A stretch of DNA of 64,000 nucleotides. Source: Gammaproteobacteria bacterium. Its GTDB lineage: Bacteria; Pseudomonadota; Gammaproteobacteria; JAADGQ01. The position numbers were made by a program, and so were the translations under genes. Shown in pieces: positions 45,551 to 55,189 of the stretch (the first letter of the stretch is position 1; each line of letters starts with the position of its first letter). The DNA is taken from the NCBI GenBank assembly GCA_021648145.1, contig JAKITI010000015.1, positions 1-64,000 of the forward strand, written 5' to 3'. The notes under the pieces are model-generated. The model did not search any database and had not been told where the DNA came from. It worked only from the letters and a program-made list of their open reading frames with translations.

Positions 45551-46654
45551 ATGAATTTAGAGTTGTTGCAGTTGACACCACAAATCTCAGCTGATTCATC
45601 AAAAAATTCTATTTCAAGCATGAGCTTGCAAAATAGCCCTTTATTAGAGTTTGCCGGTAATGATGAGTTTTTTCAACAATTACAGCAGGAGTTTAATATT
45701 AGCGAGCAGAATGTCGTTGAGCAAACATTGCCAGAAAGCGGCAAAAATTTACCTGTAGTTAAAGATGCTGACGCTGGCTCTGACTCTTCTGAAATAGTAC
45801 AGCTAAATGAAGAAGCGCTTGAATTGCTGCGGTCGGATGAATTTATAAATTCAAATGTCATGTCAACAACTCCAGCCATACTCTTATCTGTGCAGTCTGT
45901 ACTTTCACCATTAGATACTAAAGCCCTTCAGCCGCCTGTCGTACTTAATAGTAAACCTGTTAATGTTCTGACTGAAACTACAGAAGTTATTCTTGAAGAG
46001 ATAGATGCAAACTTTTCTGAGGAAGAGATGGCAGAGATACCTTCTGAATTAATTCAGACTGAATTAAACCGAAAAAGTCAGGTCTATTTAGATACAGATG
46101 CAAAATCTGTCCGTGGTGACACTGGATTAACTGTGTCATTAGCGACGGGTTATTTATCGCCTTCGTTAAGAACAACGGCAGCACCCACCACCACTTTAAA
46201 TGCAACCCTTGCCCCCTCCGTCAGTGATTATGAAGCGTGGGGTGATGAGTTAAGTAATCGAATGGCATGGATGGTTAGTAAAGATATAAAAATGGTTAGT
46301 TTACGCCTTAATCCTGTAGATCTGGGGCCGGTAGAAGTCCGTATTCAAATTAAAAATGAGCAGGTTGATGTCCTTTTTAATTCGACTCATTCACAAGTAC
46401 GAGAAGCGATTGAAGCTGCCGTTCCCAGGCTGCGGGATATGTTTTCTGAACAACTGTTGCGTTTAGATAATGTCAATATTTCACAGCATGCTTTTGGCGA
46501 TCAAAAGGAACGGTCAAGAGGGCATGGGGAAGAGCTTTTTGCCGATAATGAGGCTCATGCAGGTGACGATGGACCCGAGTCCGAGGAAGAGACGGTGTCA
46601 GTATTGTCAAATTCGGCTATGATGGTAGATGGGAAAATTGATTATTTTGTTTAA
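45551..46654 (+). CDS. fliK: Flagellar hook-length control protein FliK
   Basis: FliK is exported by the flagellar secretion apparatus; it measures the hook and switches export from hook to filament. From the ATG at 45551 (GGAG 10 bases upstream) the protein has 367 residues. The N-terminal 220 residues are low in cysteine, polar and variable, as expected. The conserved C-terminal Flg_hook domain is RMAWMVSKDIKMVSLRLNPV, then DLGPVEVRIQIKNEQVDVLF and the helix VREAIEAAVPRLRDMFSEQL. The tail is acidic. No other flagellar structural gene is adjacent. A sigma-54 promoter lies just upstream. Confidence 0.9.
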   Translation: MNLELLQLTPQISADSSKNSISSMSLQNSPLLEFAGNDEFFQQLQQEFNISEQNVVEQTLPESGKNLPVVKDADAGSDSSEIVQLNEEALELLRSDEFINSNVMSTTPAILLSVQSVLSPLDTKALQPPVVLNSKPVNVLTETTEVILEEIDANFSEEEMAEIPSELIQTELNRKSQVYLDTDAKSVRGDTGLTVSLATGYLSPSLRTTAAPTTTLNATLAPSVSDYEAWGDELSNRMAWMVSKDIKMVSLRLNPVDLGPVEVRIQIKNEQVDVLFNSTHSQVREAIEAAVPRLRDMFSEQLLRLDNVNISQHAFGDQKERSRGHGEELFADNEAHAGDDGPESEEETVSVLSNSAMMVDGKIDYFV

Positions 46655-46809
46655 AATTAAGTAGGCTGGTGATCCTGTTGTGGAGTGTCTAGAAAAATAG
46701 CACTCGAAAAAAGGGTCAGTAATTTGTATAATGTGCTTTCGGCTATAATTTATCAGGGTGTAAGTCGAATACATCTGTTATTTTCTTAACTAGAAAAAGA
46801 GGTAGGACT

Positions 46810-46989
46810 ATGGAGCATGCAAGAAATATCAAAAGCAATCTTGATGGTGAGGGGCGGGATGCCGTCGCTATAGAAAATATAGAAGACATCAAAGATTTAA
46901 ATTTACTGGCTAATATTTTAAAGGTTTTATGGGCTGGTTTTGGTATACTAGCTGTATACGTTGTTGCTAATTTTGCAATGAGCTTTTGA
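46810..46989 (+). CDS. 59-residue single-span membrane protein
   Basis: The ATG at 46810 has AGAGG seven bases upstream and opens a frame of 59 codons. Residues 1-35 are charged (MEHARNIKSNLDGEGRDAVA then IENIEDIKDLNLLANIL), and one membrane helix, VLWAGFGILAVYVVANFAM, ends the protein. The good ribosome binding site and the clean amphipathic-plus-helix design argue for a real gene. I do not recognise the family. A TATAAT-like sequence lies near 46733 in the gap after fliK. It is one of the few things between fliK and the EF-G2 gene. Confidence 0.6.
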   Translation: MEHARNIKSNLDGEGRDAVAIENIEDIKDLNLLANILKVLWAGFGILAVYVVANFAMSF

Positions 46990-47251
46990 ATTGTTGAGTC
47001 GCTGTTTTTGGTTACTTGGCAGGTCGCTTGGTAACCAAAAACTTTAATTCAATTATCAAAAAAACATTATCGCTTTTTTCTTTAAACCTTCCAGTCTTTA
47101 ACTCTTTTTTGCATTCGCTTTCTGTGAAATAACAGGATATTTCCATATTTTTTCATTTCAACGTTATTTATGGATCATTTTAGGTTAGACTATCGCCCTT
47201 TTGAATCTAACCCAGCAAATTTCTGCGCCCAAATTGAATTAGAGTAAAAAC

Positions 47252-49336
47252 ATGGCAGACTTATCTCATTACAGAAACATCGGTATTTTCGCTCACGTTG
47301 ATGCCGGAAAAACAACAACGACTGAACGAATTCTGAAACTGACCGGAAAAATCCATAAAATCGGTGAAGTGCATGATGGCGCAGCCACAACAGATTTCAT
47401 GGATCAGGAGCAAGAGCGCGGCATTACCATTCAGTCAGCAGCAACGACTTGTATCTGGAATGACCATCGCTTAAATATTATTGATACGCCAGGTCATGTT
47501 GACTTCACTATTGAAGTATATCGCTCACTTAAAGTTCTTGACGGTGGCGTGGGTGTCTTCTGTGCTTCAGGCGGGGTTGAACCTCAATCTGAAACCAACT
47601 GGCGCTATGCGAATGACTCTGAAGTGTCACGAGTCATCTACATTAATAAAATGGATCGTATAGGCGCTGATTTTTATCGTGTTGTCAAACAGGTTGAAGA
47701 CGTTCTTGGTGCTAAGCCATTAGTGATGGTTCTGCCGATTGGTATCGAAGATGAGTTCTCTGGGGTTGTTGATCTGCTCACACGTAAAGCATGGGTCTGG
47801 GATGATTCAGGTGATCCACTGAATTATGAGGTCAAAGATGTGCCTGCTGATATGGTTGATGACGTCGAAATGTGGCGTGAAAAACTGATTGAAACAGCCG
47901 TTGAACAAGAAGATGGCGCGATGGAAATATACCTTGAAGGTGAAGAGCCTGATATGGAGACCATCAAGCGCTGTATCCGTAAAGGTACAATCAAACTCGA
48001 CTTCTTCCCAACATACTGTGGCTCTTCATTTAAAAACAAAGGCGTTCAGTTAGTTCTTAATGCTGTTGTTGATTACCTGCCATGTCCAACAGACGTCAAG
48101 CCACAACCTGAAGTGGATGAAGAAGGCAATGAAACGGGTGAGTTTGCGATCGTTGATGTGGATAAGCCATTTCGAGCTCTGGCGTTCAAAATCATGGATG
48201 ACCGTTACGGCGCGTTGACTTTTATCCGTATTTACTCAGGTAAACTAGCGAAAGGAACCACTATCCTTAATACCTTCACGGGTAAAACAGAACGTATTGG
48301 CCGAATTGTTGAGATGCATGCCGATTCACGTGAGGAGCTGGATTCAGCTCAAGCGGGTGATATCGTTGCCATCGTAGGCATGAAGAATGTTCAAACAGGT
48401 CACACACTTTGTGATCCAAAGTTCCCAGCCACATTGGAGCCTATGGTTTTCCCTGATCCTGTTATCTCAATTGCGGTCTCTCCTAAAGATAAAGGCGGCT
48501 CTGAAAAAATGGGTGTCGCTTTGGGTAAAATGATTCAGGAAGATCCCTCTTTCCGTGTTGAGACTGATGAAGATAGTGGTGAGACCATTTTGAAAGGAAT
48601 GGGTGAACTGCATCTTGATATTAAAGTCGATATTCTTAAGCGTACTCACGGGGTTGAGCTGGAAGTGGGTAAGCCGCAGGTGGCTTATCGTGAAACCATT
48701 ACTAAATTGGTTGATGATAGTTACACACACAAGAAACAGTCGGGTGGCTCAGGTCAATTTGGTAAAATTGATTATATTATTGAGCCAGGTGAGCCAGGTA
48801 CAGGTTTCGTATTTGCGTCCAAAGTGACCGGTGGTAATGTTCCTCGCGAATTCTGGCCGGCAGTTGAGAAGGGCTTCAAATCCATGCTGGATCAAGGCGT
48901 GTTGGCAGGGTTCCCTGTGCTTGATCTGCAAATCACATTAACAGACGGTGCTTACCATGCAGTTGACTCTTCTGCGGTTGCATTTGAAATTGCAGCAAGA
49001 GGCGCTTTCCGTCAATCAATCCCTAAAGCAGGCCCACAACTGATTGAGCCGATCATGAAAGTTGATGTGTTCACTCCAGACGATCATGTGGGTGATGTGA
49101 TTGGCGATTTGAATCGTCGTCGTGGAATGATCAAGTCTCAAGATGCGGGTGTCAGCGGTGTGCGTATTAAAGCGGATGTTCCACTAAGCGAAATGTTCGG
49201 TTACATCGGTGATTTACGTACGATGACCTCAGGCCGTGGACAGTTCTCTATGGAATTCTCACATTATTTGCCTTGCCCTAAAAATGTGGCGGAGGAAGTT
49301 GTGAAAGAAGTTAAAGAGCGTAACGCTAAGAAATAA
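47252..49336 (+). CDS. fusA2: Elongation factor G, second type (EF-G2)
   Basis: This translational GTPase of 694 residues has the EF-G domain order. G1 is [15 protein letters not shown], the switch region is [20 protein letters not shown]3 is [16 protein letters not shown] and G4 is [10 protein letters not shown]. Domains II-V follow, with [18 protein letters not shown] and [17 protein letters not shown]. The sequence is closer to the second EF-G of Vibrio-type bacteria (MTDLSKYRNIG start) than to the one in the str operon, and no rpsL/rpsG/tuf neighbour is present, so it is called fusA2. It stands alone between the small membrane protein and a terminator. Confidence 0.9.
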   Translation: MADLSHYRNIGIFAHVDAGKTTTTERILKLTGKIHKIGEVHDGAATTDFMDQEQERGITIQSAATTCIWNDHRLNIIDTPGHVDFTIEVYRSLKVLDGGVGVFCASGGVEPQSETNWRYANDSEVSRVIYINKMDRIGADFYRVVKQVEDVLGAKPLVMVLPIGIEDEFSGVVDLLTRKAWVWDDSGDPLNYEVKDVPADMVDDVEMWREKLIETAVEQEDGAMEIYLEGEEPDMETIKRCIRKGTIKLDFFPTYCGSSFKNKGVQLVLNAVVDYLPCPTDVKPQPEVDEEGNETGEFAIVDVDKPFRALAFKIMDDRYGALTFIRIYSGKLAKGTTILNTFTGKTERIGRIVEMHADSREELDSAQAGDIVAIVGMKNVQTGHTLCDPKFPATLEPMVFPDPVISIAVSPKDKGGSEKMGVALGKMIQEDPSFRVETDEDSGETILKGMGELHLDIKVDILKRTHGVELEVGKPQVAYRETITKLVDDSYTHKKQSGGSGQFGKIDYIIEPGEPGTGFVFASKVTGGNVPREFWPAVEKGFKSMLDQGVLAGFPVLDLQITLTDGAYHAVDSSAVAFEIAARGAFRQSIPKAGPQLIEPIMKVDVFTPDDHVGDVIGDLNRRRGMIKSQDAGVSGVRIKADVPLSEMFGYIGDLRTMTSGRGQFSMEFSHYLPCPKNVAEEVVKEVKERNAKK

Positions 49337-49350
49337 ATAATGCTTGATTG

Positions 49351-49395
49351 AAAAAAGGCCTCGCTGGGTAAATACTTACCCAGCGAGGTTTTTTT
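49351..49395. terminator. Bidirectional terminator between fusA2 and epmA
   Basis: A 13-bp stem, CCTCGCTGGGTAA (49359-49371) with TTACCCAGCGAGG (49376-49388), has an ATAC loop. Six A residues precede it and seven T residues follow it, so it works as an intrinsic terminator on both strands for the convergent genes. Confidence 0.92.
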
Positions 49396-50380
49396 ATGCC
49401 CGAGATATCGGAAAAGCAATCACATCACTGATATGATTCTCTTTTGTTATTAACATCAATAACCGATCAATTCCCAGAGCAACACCCGCACAGTCAGGAA
49501 AGCCTGCATGAAGTGCTGAAATTAAATTTTCGTCCATTGGAATCACGGGCAAACCTGCCTTTTTTCGACTTTCAATATCAATCGAAAACCTTCGAGCCTG
49601 CTCGTTAGCATCAGCTAATTCATGAAATCCATTCGCCAGTTCTACGCCTTTATAATAAAGCTCAAAGCGTTCGGCGACAGGTGGATTATCATTTCTAATG
49701 CGAGCCAACATTGCTTGTGATGCAGGGTAGTCATAAATAAAAACAGGCATTTTTTGACCTAGTTCTGGCTCAATCAGGTGTGTCATGAGTAGAGTGAGCC
49801 AGCCATCACGATCATCAGCGCTTAAATCGTAGGATAAATTAATGCCATGTGTTTCAGCACAATGGCGTAATGAGCAAACTGAATCTGTGAATGGATTAAT
49901 GTCAATATTTTGTTTGAATAGTGTTTGATAGCTTAATCGTTCAAAGCTCTTAATATTAAGCAGCTGGCCGACCAAACTTTCAACTTCATCCATGAGTTGG
50001 CGGTGATCAAACCCTGGGCGATACCACTCCAATAGAGTAAATTCAGGATTATGATGTTGCCCAGACTCTTCATTTCTGAATGCTTTACATATTTGATAAA
50101 TTGCACCTGAACCCGCAGCGAGCAAACGCTTCATGGCAAACTCAGGGGATGTCGTTAAATAATGGCTCTGACCTTGCGGTGCGCTGGGTCCAAGGTAGTT
50201 TGTTTTAAAAATAGTCAAGTGTGGGTCGGTGGAAGCCGCTGCTGAAAGCAGTGGTGTTTCCACTTCCATCACATGGCGCTGAGCAAAAAAACTTCGAATT
50301 GTTGCGAGTAACTGCGCTCGTGACTGCAGAGTAGGCAGGCTTACAGTCGGGCACCAGTCTGTTTCTGAGTTTTCATTCAT
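49394..50380 (-). CDS. epmA: EF-P beta-lysylation ligase EpmA
   Basis: EpmA (PoxA, GenX) is a shortened class II lysyl-tRNA synthetase that attaches beta-lysine to Lys34 of elongation factor P. Motifs include MEVETPLLSAAASTDPHLTI, YLTTSPEFAMKRLLAAGSGA, ICKAFRNEESGQHHNPEFTL and the C-terminal GVALGIDRLLMLI. The length of 328 residues is normal and no anticodon-binding domain is present, which separates it from LysS. It follows efp by eight bases on the same strand. EpmB, the lysine 2,3-aminomutase, is not in the window. Confidence 0.96.
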   Translation of the reverse strand: MNENSETDWCPTVSLPTLQSRAQLLATIRSFFAQRHVMEVETPLLSAAASTDPHLTIFKTNYLGPSAPQGQSHYLTTSPEFAMKRLLAAGSGAIYQICKAFRNEESGQHHNPEFTLLEWYRPGFDHRQLMDEVESLVGQLLNIKSFERLSYQTLFKQNIDINPFTDSVCSLRHCAETHGINLSYDLSADDRDGWLTLLMTHLIEPELGQKMPVFIYDYPASQAMLARIRNDNPPVAERFELYYKGVELANGFHELADANEQARRFSIDIESRKKAGLPVIPMDENLISALHAGFPDCAGVALGIDRLLMLITKENHISDVIAFPISRA

Positions 50381-50388
50381 ATAGAAGG

Positions 50389-50958
50389 TTATTTTTTAAC
50401 ACGCCCCACATACTCTCCAGTGCGGGTATCGACTTTAACTAACTCATCTTGCGGTACAAAAAGTGGCACGCGTACAACTGCGCCTGTCTCTAGCGTTGCA
50501 GGTTTACCACCGCCACCGGATGTATCACCGCGCTCACCTGGGTCTGTTTCTGTGATAGTCAACTCTACAAAGTTGGGCGCTGCTATACTGAGCGGATTAC
50601 CATTCCATAATGTCACTACGCAAACTTCTTGGCCTTTTATCCACTTGGCAGCATCACCGACAGCATTCACATCAGCGGCATATTGCTCAAAACTTTCCTG
50701 ATCCATAAAGTGCCAAAACTCACCATCGGAATAGAGAAACTCCATGTTGATATCAATAACATCAGCCGCCTCAACACTTTCGCCAGATTTAAATGTTCGC
50801 TCGACAGTACGGCCTGTTTTTAGATTGCGCAATTTAACTCGGCTGAACGCTTGTCCCTTGCCAGGTTTTACAAATTGATTTTCAACAATAACGCAGGGGT
50901 CAGCGCCCATCATTATTTTAAGTCCTGAGCGAAATTCGTTGGTACTGTAAGTCGCCAT
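50389..50958 (-). CDS. efp: Elongation factor P
   Basis: EF-P relieves ribosome stalling on polyproline stretches. The start ATG at 50958 gives 189 residues; a longer frame upstream is not conserved. [20 protein letters not shown] opens the KOW domain, and [10 protein letters not shown] places the modified lysine at position 34, as in EpmA-modified EF-P. The C-terminal OB domains contain [20 protein letters not shown] and [19 protein letters not shown]. It is cotranscribed with epmA and divergent from the lipoprotein at 51129. Confidence 0.97.
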   Translation of the reverse strand: MATYSTNEFRSGLKIMMGADPCVIVENQFVKPGKGQAFSRVKLRNLKTGRTVERTFKSGESVEAADVIDINMEFLYSDGEFWHFMDQESFEQYAADVNAVGDAAKWIKGQEVCVVTLWNGNPLSIAAPNFVELTITETDPGERGDTSGGGGKPATLETGAVVRVPLFVPQDELVKVDTRTGEYVGRVKK

Positions 50959-51128
50959 GTGAGATATCCCCTTGCAACAGTAAAAAAGCAGGCGATTATA
51001 ACCCGAAAAATTCATAAATTCGTTTTATGTTTTAAGGCGCTCAAATTGTGGACTTTTGGGCGATAGGGTGTAGGGTGTTAGTGTATTTATTCGCACATAA
51101 ATACCTTGTAAATTGAAAGGATAATGTT

Positions 51129-52640
51129 ATGTTTTTCAATGCAATGCCAATTTTTTTGCCCTTTTTGTTTGTTCTTATGTTGTTGACATCGTGTAAAAAT
51201 ACAAATAAAGACATTTTTACGAGTGGAAGCAGTGTAGGTAGTCACACTGAAGAAAATGAAAGTGATTCGACTGAGCAGGCGAGTACCACAAATGCCGGTG
51301 TTATTGATGTTTCCGCTGAGAAAAAAAGTGAACTTTCTCTACCTCCAATTAATGGTCGCCTCTCTTTTTCTCAAATGAAAAGCAGTATTGCTTCTCAATA
51401 TTATTCTGTATGGGAGGAGTATAAAGTAGGCAGCCCTACATATATCTGGGCGAATCGCTTTGTCGGCTCTGGTTGGGAGACTGCACAGATTATTGGAGTG
51501 AGTGAACAAGAAATTTCTGCTGCGCCTCAAATCGCTGTGGATAATGAGGGCAATGCCGTCGCTGTATGGATTCAAGTGAGTAAAGAAAATTCAGCGGCAA
51601 GTGAAATATGGGGGGCTTATTATGATTTGGAATCAGGCTGGAATTCTGCTGAGTATATTGCAGGTCAGCAGGAAGGTCAGTTGATTGCTGTCAATATGCC
51701 GAAAATTGTTATGAATGGTGTTGGTCGTGCAGTTGTGGCTTGGCAGCAGCAAGAAGTCATTGAAGGTATTTCTCCTTACGATATGCGTATTGATATCTGG
51801 GCACGTCCATATTCGGTGAATGCCGGTGGCTGGGGGGGTATCAAACGTATTGAAACAGATGACATAGGCAATGCAAAGAGTGTGCAGATGACCGCTTTTA
51901 ATAATGGCAGTGTGCTCGCGGTGTGGCAGCAATTTGATGGTGCTCGGGATAATATTTTAGCGAATCAGTACACACTTGATGAAGGTTGGGGTCATGCCAC
52001 GCTGATTGAAAGTGACAATAATGGGGGTATGCATAGTGTACAAATAACATCGGATCATTTGGGGAATGCAACCGTTGTGTGGGTGCAGGAAGGTATCACT
52101 AAAGTTATTTGGAGTAATCACTACACCTCTGTGAGTGGTTGGGGTATGGCGGAGCCTATAGAGTCATCGGGTAGTGATTATCTAGGCAGTGTGCGAATCG
52201 CATCTGAAGGCAGTGATGGCCACACTGTTGCCGTATGGCATAGCTCAGATGGCGTAGATTCTAATATTCTAGCGAGTCATTATACCGTTGATGAGAAATG
52301 GAGTCCTATTGAGATTGTTAATACTAAAAATAGTGATATCAAAATATCTCCACGTATTGCCTCAAATAAGGCAGGCCATAGTACAGTCCTGTGGTCTCAA
52401 CGTGATAATAGCGGCTACTCCCTTTGGAGTAATTCCCATATCTCAGATGCGGGTTGGGGTGAAGCAAAACAAGTCGAGAGTAATATTACGGGTGATTATG
52501 GCATTGCACAGAGCGATGATAGTGGAAGTTCAATGGCTATCTGGGTGCAAGACTTTCAATCGCTTAAATCCAGCTCTTTTGAGTTGAATGAATTCTGGAG
52601 AGCACCTGAAAAGGTGAGCAATACAACGCCCCATCCTTAA
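51129..52640 (+). CDS. Repeat-containing lipoprotein, probable beta-propeller
   Basis: The protein has 503 residues. The N-terminus has a hydrophobic segment ending in the lipobox LTSC, then a Ser/Glu-rich linker to about residue 75. From there blades of 55-65 residues repeat: each has AVWQ or VVWVQ followed by NILANQYTLDEGWGHATLIE or a variant, then an S/N-x-x-G turn. I count about six repeats (near 80, 140, 205, 260, 320 and 375-450), which fits a six-bladed propeller. No catalytic residues are recognised. It is probably displayed on the cell surface or in the periplasm. GAAAGGA precedes the ATG. The function is unknown. Confidence 0.75.
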   Translation: MFFNAMPIFLPFLFVLMLLTSCKNTNKDIFTSGSSVGSHTEENESDSTEQASTTNAGVIDVSAEKKSELSLPPINGRLSFSQMKSSIASQYYSVWEEYKVGSPTYIWANRFVGSGWETAQIIGVSEQEISAAPQIAVDNEGNAVAVWIQVSKENSAASEIWGAYYDLESGWNSAEYIAGQQEGQLIAVNMPKIVMNGVGRAVVAWQQQEVIEGISPYDMRIDIWARPYSVNAGGWGGIKRIETDDIGNAKSVQMTAFNNGSVLAVWQQFDGARDNILANQYTLDEGWGHATLIESDNNGGMHSVQITSDHLGNATVVWVQEGITKVIWSNHYTSVSGWGMAEPIESSGSDYLGSVRIASEGSDGHTVAVWHSSDGVDSNILASHYTVDEKWSPIEIVNTKNSDIKISPRIASNKAGHSTVLWSQRDNSGYSLWSNSHISDAGWGEAKQVESNITGDYGIAQSDDSGSSMAIWVQDFQSLKSSSFELNEFWRAPEKVSNTTPHP

Positions 52641-52954
52641 AATTCAATATTAATTCCAAGCCCTGTACCAATGGTGTTTGCAGCCATATCTTCCCAGCTA
52701 AATTCACGATCTGAAAGCTCTTTGACAGCACCGACTGCCAGTGTTGCAGCAAAAGCGGCCAGCTTGGCTTGGTTGTCTGTGAGCTGTGTGTTCTTTCGGT
52801 AAAAATCGTAAGTTACGACTCCAATCACAATAGATACTGTGGCGTGTTTCACTTTGTCTTTTGGGATTGTTTGTGCAAAAGCATCATTTGCTCCGGAAAA
52901 TATAAAGCTGGCAGTGAGTAGCAGAAGTGTATGCAATGTATTACGTTGAGTCAT
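52637..52954 (-). CDS. Small secreted protein, YfiM/DUF2279-like
   Basis: The protein has 105 residues. A signal peptide (LLLLTASFIFSGANDAFA) precedes IPKDKVKHATVSIVIGVVTY and DNQAKLAAFAATLAVGAVKE, then a WEDMAANTIGTGLGI end. The DKxKH start and the glycine-rich membrane-like helices resemble the YfiM/DUF2279 group of small envelope proteins, though this is a weak match. It is convergent with the propeller lipoprotein; the two overlap by four bases. Confidence 0.55.
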   Translation of the reverse strand: MTQRNTLHTLLLLTASFIFSGANDAFAQTIPKDKVKHATVSIVIGVVTYDFYRKNTQLTDNQAKLAAFAATLAVGAVKELSDREFSWEDMAANTIGTGLGINIEF

Positions 52955-53010
52955 GTTTAGAGCCTATGGTTATTGTTGATGGCTCCTTGCCGGTCTTGTT
53001 TAAGTACAAA

Positions 53011-53508
53011 TCAAATAATGGAAATCAGAGTTATTTCGTAAATAATCAGCAGTGTGTAAGCAATAAAAAAAACATAAATAATTTTTGAGACAGAGACTGT
53101 CTTAATATGAAAGTTTTTGTGTACGACCAAAAATAGTAAAGAGCTTGATGTGAGTACTATTTTGGCGATAAGAAAGGGATAAAGACCCATTTCAATAAAG
53201 TGCAGCATGACTGGGTTGGCTTCGACGGCTTTGCCCTGTTGCAACAATTGAAGGGTGAAAAAAGCATCAAAGCATGAAAATAGAGCGATACCAATTGCTA
53301 TAAAGAAAAAGCTGGGTTCATAGCGATCAACATAGCTGTTGACATATTCACCATCGCGCCTTCCTTGAATTCGTCGACCTCGATGCCTTCCAATAAAGAG
53401 TGGTGGGGTGGTTTTTTTACGTCGGTTTGTATCGGTGCGGCGTTCAAAGTCCCGCGTGTTCATCAAGCCGCAACGAAGAGTGGGGTTTTTAAGGGCTGTT
53501 TGAGCCAT
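53011..53508 (-). CDS. DUF5658-like membrane protein
   Basis: The protein has 165 residues. A basic, polar N-terminus of about 65 residues (RRTDTNRRKKTTPP, RHRGRRIQGRR) precedes three hydrophobic segments. The motif FSCFDAFFTLQLLQQGKAVE followed by ANPVMLHFIEMGLYPFLIAK is the core of DUF5658. Family members are small inner-membrane proteins of unknown function. The start at 53508 has AAGG nine bases upstream. It lies alone between the small secreted gene and mutM. Confidence 0.7.
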   Translation of the reverse strand: MAQTALKNPTLRCGLMNTRDFERRTDTNRRKKTTPPLFIGRHRGRRIQGRRDGEYVNSYVDRYEPSFFFIAIGIALFSCFDAFFTLQLLQQGKAVEANPVMLHFIEMGLYPFLIAKIVLTSSSLLFLVVHKNFHIKTVSVSKIIYVFFIAYTLLIIYEITLISII

Positions 53509-53786
53509 GGTTTATTTACCTTGATAGGCTCAGTAACCTTATAAATTATGAATTTTAATTTTTCACAATTTATGGCGTTGCTGAATATATCAATGTTAGC
53601 TCGACCTAAAGTGAATCAGACTTAGGGTTTCCTTGAGAGTTAAAGTAAAAATTAATTGTTGTTTCAGGAAGAGCAATTTGAGTGCCAGTTCGAGGGTTTT
53701 ATAAATAATTAAAGAGGTTAGGTTGAAAAGGGAGTCTCACTGAACTTGAAAGTGTAAAACAATGTGACAGAGGCATTTTATAAATA

Positions 53787-54602
53787 TTATTGCTGACACT
53801 GTTTGCAATAATAGGTCGCACGTTGACCTTGCTGAATTTTGAGTATAGGTGTGTTGCAGTGGTGACAAGGTTGATTGTCTCGCCCATAAACATTTAATTT
53901 TTGCTGAAAATATCCAGGCTTACCTTCACTATTATAAAAGTCACGCAACGTTGTTCCGCCTTGGCTGATGGCTCGACTTAATACATCTTGTATAGCGATG
54001 ATCAGTGTTTGATAACGCTTGAGTGAAACTTGACCCGCTTGCCGTTTGGGGTTAATGCTTGCTTGAAACAGTGCTTCACTGGCGTAAATGTTTCCGACAC
54101 CAACCACGATGTGGCTGTTCATAATAAACTGTTTGATTGCAACAGTTCGTTTACGGGAAAGGTTGTAAAGATAACTTCCATTAAAGTTTCCTGACAACGG
54201 CTCAGGGCCGAGTGGTTTGAGTAATCTGTGTTGCAGTGGGTCTGTTGGAGTCCATAACAGACAGCCGAATCGTCTTGGGTCACGCAGGCGCAAGCACTTT
54301 CCATGATCAAAAATAATATCCACATGGTCATGCTTTTCAGCGCCTGTTTCAGACTCAACAATACGTAAAGTTCCGGACATTCCCAAATGGATGATTGCGA
54401 CACCCGTATCGGAATGAAGTAGAATATATTTTCCTCGTCGAGTGACTTGATTAATGGTTTGTCCGGTCAAATCTTGAGGCAGATTCTCTGGAATCGGGTA
54501 GCGTAATTGTGCATTACGAATGATAATCTTTTTTACTTTTTTTTCTATGATATGAGGAGCGATGCCTCGGCAGGTTGTTTCAACTTCAGGTAATTCAGGC
54601 AT
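53787..54602 (-). CDS. mutM: Formamidopyrimidine-DNA glycosylase
   Basis: MutM (Fpg) removes 8-oxoguanine and formamidopyrimidines and cuts at the resulting abasic site. PELPEVETTCRGI holds the catalytic proline and glutamate right after the start methionine. GRRG-like TRRGKYILLHSDTG includes the conserved lysine, VGNIYASEALF the H2TH motif, and CHHCNTPILKIQQGQRATYY plus CKQCQQ the C-terminal zinc finger. The length of 271 residues is normal. It is divergent from ampD across 17 bases, so the two promoters lie within or very near the coding regions. Confidence 0.96.
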   Translation of the reverse strand: MPELPEVETTCRGIAPHIIEKKVKKIIIRNAQLRYPIPENLPQDLTGQTINQVTRRGKYILLHSDTGVAIIHLGMSGTLRIVESETGAEKHDHVDIIFDHGKCLRLRDPRRFGCLLWTPTDPLQHRLLKPLGPEPLSGNFNGSYLYNLSRKRTVAIKQFIMNSHIVVGVGNIYASEALFQASINPKRQAGQVSLKRYQTLIIAIQDVLSRAISQGGTTLRDFYNSEGKPGYFQQKLNVYGRDNQPCHHCNTPILKIQQGQRATYYCKQCQQ

Positions 54603-54619
54603 GAGAAAGGGTTCAGTTG

Positions 54620-55174
54620 ATGATTGAAAATGGTTGGTTAAACAGGGTTAAGCGCGTTGAATCGCCTAATTGTGATGAAAGACCCGCAGATATGCAACCT
54701 GATCTGATTGTGGTGCACGGGATCAGTTTGCCACCTAATGAATATGGTGGTTCTCATATAGAAGCACTATTTACGAATTGCCTGAATCCTGATGACCACC
54801 CTTTTTTCGCTCAGGTCTGTAATTTACGTGTTTCAGCGCATCTGTTGATTCGCCGTGACGGTTCTTTGACCCAGTTTGTTCCTTTTGATAAACGTGCTTG
54901 GCATGCAGGAGAATCCTATTATCAGGGACGTTCAAGATGTAATGATTTTTCGATTGGAATTGAACTGGAGGGTGTAGATGATTTGCCTTATGATATGGCT
55001 CAGTATCAGGTATTAGCAAAAGTAATTGGCTATCTTTTTGATACCTATGCAACATTATCAAAAGAACATATTGTTGGGCACAGTGATATTGCATCGGGTC
55101 GAAAAACAGATCCGGGCGATGCATTTGATTGGATGCTATTTAAAACGTTATGCTGTTCAAAAAAATCAAGGTGA
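54620..55174 (+). CDS. ampD: 1,6-anhydro-N-acetylmuramyl-L-alanine amidase AmpD
   Basis: AmpD is the cytoplasmic zinc amidase of cell-wall recycling that controls beta-lactamase induction through AmpR. VVHGISLPPNEYGG carries the first zinc histidine, FDKRAWHAGESYYQGRSRCN and FSIGIELEGVDDLPYD the middle of the site, and IVGHSDIASGRKTDPGDAFD the second histidine and aspartate. The ATG at 54620 gives 184 residues, the usual size. The next gene starts 15 bases downstream on the same strand but encodes an unrelated exported protein. No ampC or ampR is present in the window. Confidence 0.95.
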   Translation: MIENGWLNRVKRVESPNCDERPADMQPDLIVVHGISLPPNEYGGSHIEALFTNCLNPDDHPFFAQVCNLRVSAHLLIRRDGSLTQFVPFDKRAWHAGESYYQGRSRCNDFSIGIELEGVDDLPYDMAQYQVLAKVIGYLFDTYATLSKEHIVGHSDIASGRKTDPGDAFDWMLFKTLCCSKKSR

Positions 55175-55189
55175 ATCAGGAGTGATCGA

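Noticed and set aside
47252-49336. Canonical EF-G of the str operon
   Set aside because: No rpsL, rpsG or tuf neighbours, and the N-terminal region is closer to the second EF-G type of Vibrio-like bacteria.
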